64,000 bases of DNA from Croceibacterium_A sp044506885 (GTDB lineage: Bacteria; Pseudomonadota; Alphaproteobacteria; Sphingomonadales; Sphingomonadaceae). The stretch is taken from positions 1 through 64,000 of the forward strand of contig JBIQKC010000009.1 in assembly GCA_044506885.1 (NCBI GenBank), given 5' to 3'. This document shows positions 60,380 to 64,000 of this stretch, piece by piece. The translations under genes were made by a program, and so were the position numbers. The notes below the pieces were generated by a model, which was not told the DNA's origin, did not search any database, and worked only from the letters and a program-made list of their open reading frames with translations. Position 1 is the first letter of the stretch, and each line of letters begins with the position of its first letter.

Positions 60380-60918
60380 GCATCGGCATCCATTCTTTCG
60401 AGCATCCGCCCGATGGAGCGCACGTTGCGCGCGGTGGCGCGGCATTTGACGACCCCGGCCTTCTTCATCGCCGGATCGAGCATCGACCGCGCGACGCCGT
60501 CGACGAAATCGACGTAGAACTCGCGCTTGCCGGGCGCGAGGCGCTCGGGCCCGTCGTAGGTCCTGGCGAAAGCTTCGAACGCCTCGCGGTCAAGCTCGCC
60601 CGAAAGGAAGACAGTGTGGACGAACTTCGGTTCGCCGTCGGCCGCGAACGGGTTGTTCTCCACCGCCGCGGCAAGCTCCGCCCGGCTGCGCACGGCGGCG
60701 AAGCTGTCGATGCCGAAGCGGTTCTTCACGATGCCCGCGAGCCGCTGTTCCAGCCCGGCATCGGCCGCCGAAGGATGGTCGAACAGCACGTTGCCGCTGG
60801 CGACCACCGTGGCGACGTTGGCGAACCCCTCCGCCTCCAGCGCCGCCTTGAGATCGGCCATCTTCAGCCGGTTGCCGCCGACATTGATCGAGCCGAGCAA
60901 GGCGACGTAGCGGGGCAT
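60376..60918 (-). CDS. DUF1697 family protein
   Basis: A 180-residue protein: YVALLGSINVGGNRLKMADL, FANVATVVASGNVLF and RMLERMDADA at the end. This is DUF1697, a cytoplasmic family of unknown function. Its last codons before the stop are GCCGATGCC and the stop TAG is inside the terminal repeat of the MITE-like element, so the element may have trimmed the C terminus. It lies 3 bases from infB, in the same direction. Confidence 0.87.
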   Translation of the reverse strand: MPRYVALLGSINVGGNRLKMADLKAALEAEGFANVATVVASGNVLFDHPSAADAGLEQRLAGIVKNRFGIDSFAAVRSRAELAAAVENNPFAADGEPKFVHTVFLSGELDREAFEAFARTYDGPERLAPGKREFYVDFVDGVARSMLDPAMKKAGVVKCRATARNVRSIGRMLERMDADA

Positions 60919-60921
60919 GGG

Positions 60922-63447
<2,526 letters not shown>

Positions 63448-63502
63448 ACGCTCTCAATAGTCCTTCAGAATGCAAACGTCGCCCGGCTTGTCCGAACGGC
63501 CC

Positions 63503-64000
63503 TCAGGCCGCCCGATCCACCCCGGCGCTATTCGGGTGCCCCAGAAAGTTCAGCAGACGCCGCAGCGGGGAGGCGACCCGCTCGGCCGATGCGCGATCGG
63601 CCAGCGCCAGATGGACGACATTGTCGCGGCCCAATGCCACAGACAGCGCCGCGCGGTCCAGTGGCAGGCGCAGGCCCGAAAGGCCACTGCCTTCCGCCTC
63701 GCTGCCGACGCGAAACGCCTGATCGAGCTTGCGGCTGCCGTCATCGCTGGCGTCGGCGGCGTGATAGAGCGCCGCGACCCTGCCCATCCGCGCCTCGCCC
63801 GCAATCCGGTCCGAACCCAAGATAAGGCGTCCGGTCCGCATTTCGAGCCCCAGCCGGTCGAGCAGCGCGCGCAGCAGGGCCTTTTCGGTCAGATCGGGCA
63901 GATCGTCGGGGATCGCCAGCGCGCCGGTCTTGAACGCGCGCGCCAGCGCCGCCTTCAGCTTGCCGTTCGCCAGCGCGCTTTCGAGCGCCGCGCGATCGAC
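63503..64000 (-). CDS. YlxR/DUF448 protein, 5' end outside the window
   Basis: Only the C-terminal 165 residues are in the window. The part LANGKLKAALARAFKTGALA is typical of DUF448/YlxR, and a second, L7Ae/L30e-like domain follows (MRTGRLILGSDRIAGEARMG, VALGRDNVVHLALADRASAE). YlxR-type proteins lie between nusA and infB and are RNA-binding regulators. The gene reads off the right edge of the window, with nusA expected beyond. Confidence 0.85.
   Translation of the reverse strand, partial: VDRAALESALANGKLKAALARAFKTGALAIPDDLPDLTEKALLRALLDRLGLEMRTGRLILGSDRIAGEARMGRVAALYHAADASDDGSRKLDQAFRVGSEAEGSGLSGLRLPLDRAALSVALGRDNVVHLALADRASAERVASPLRRLLNFLGHPNSAGVDRAA

Overview
The window is high-GC DNA from an alphaproteobacterium, most likely a sphingomonad (Sphingomonadales). 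Evidence is the GcrA cell-cycle regulator, the infB/rbfA/truB/rpsO/pnp gene order, a CysD/CysNC/CysQ sulfate-assimilation operon, and the DUF3489-DUF2924-recombinase trio that is common in sphingomonad islands. No replication origin, rRNA or CRISPR array was seen. The one RNA gene found is a tRNA-Ser(CGA) at 33708-33797.

Region 1 (1-12.4 kb) is mixed and partly decayed. It holds a DUF2269 membrane protein with an SDR-DoxX fusion, an isochorismatase-like hydrolase, a tightly coupled trio (YqcI/YcgG heme N-hydroxylase-like, DUF1989, family 2 glycosyltransferase), a 741-residue helical-barrel protein of unknown function, AlkB, and DUF1810. Between these lie remnants: a frameshifted SRAP gene, the tail of a zinc-type oxidoreductase, and a frameshifted TonB-C-like secreted protein.

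Region 2 (about 12.4-33.8 kb) is an accessory island ending at tRNA-Ser. It starts with a phage-derived ParB-methyltransferase / DUF5681 / large-terminase cassette, whose terminase is broken by one amber codon. A PD-(D/E)XK protein with an unknown partner follows. Next is a complete type II restriction-modification locus: controller protein, HTH-fused C5 methyltransferase, Vsr, and an endonuclease with a MvaI/BcnI-like catalytic domain and an EcoRII-N-like front half. Beyond it are a poly-gamma-glutamate hydrolase-family protein divergent from a possible PD-(D/E)XK-type protein, and a 6.2 kb two-gene operon. That operon encodes a 1423-residue helical-repeat protein with a PIN-like region and a 666-residue partner; it is the best candidate here for an undescribed defence system. 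The island closes with DUF3489, DUF2924 and a large serine recombinase. Between the recombinase and the tRNA lie two imperfect direct repeats of about 180 bp that each end in the tRNA-Ser 3' terminus or a degenerate copy of it, resembling attachment-site remnants.

Region 3 (33.8-64 kb) is ordinary chromosome: hspQ, an ABC-2 permease, gcrA, an AAHS-type transporter, a five-gene catabolic operon (MaoC, TauD/TfdA dioxygenase, GlcG-like, two SDRs), a valine-degradation-type pair (acyl-CoA dehydrogenase and 3-hydroxyisobutyryl-CoA hydrolase) with RidA, the cys operon, a small phosphatase, PhoX, a GH3 beta-glucosidase, and the translation/RNA cluster pnp-rpsO-truB-...-rbfA-...-infB-ylxR on the minus strand. 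A 164-bp MITE-like element sits in that cluster and supplies the stop codon of one gene and the start codon of the next.
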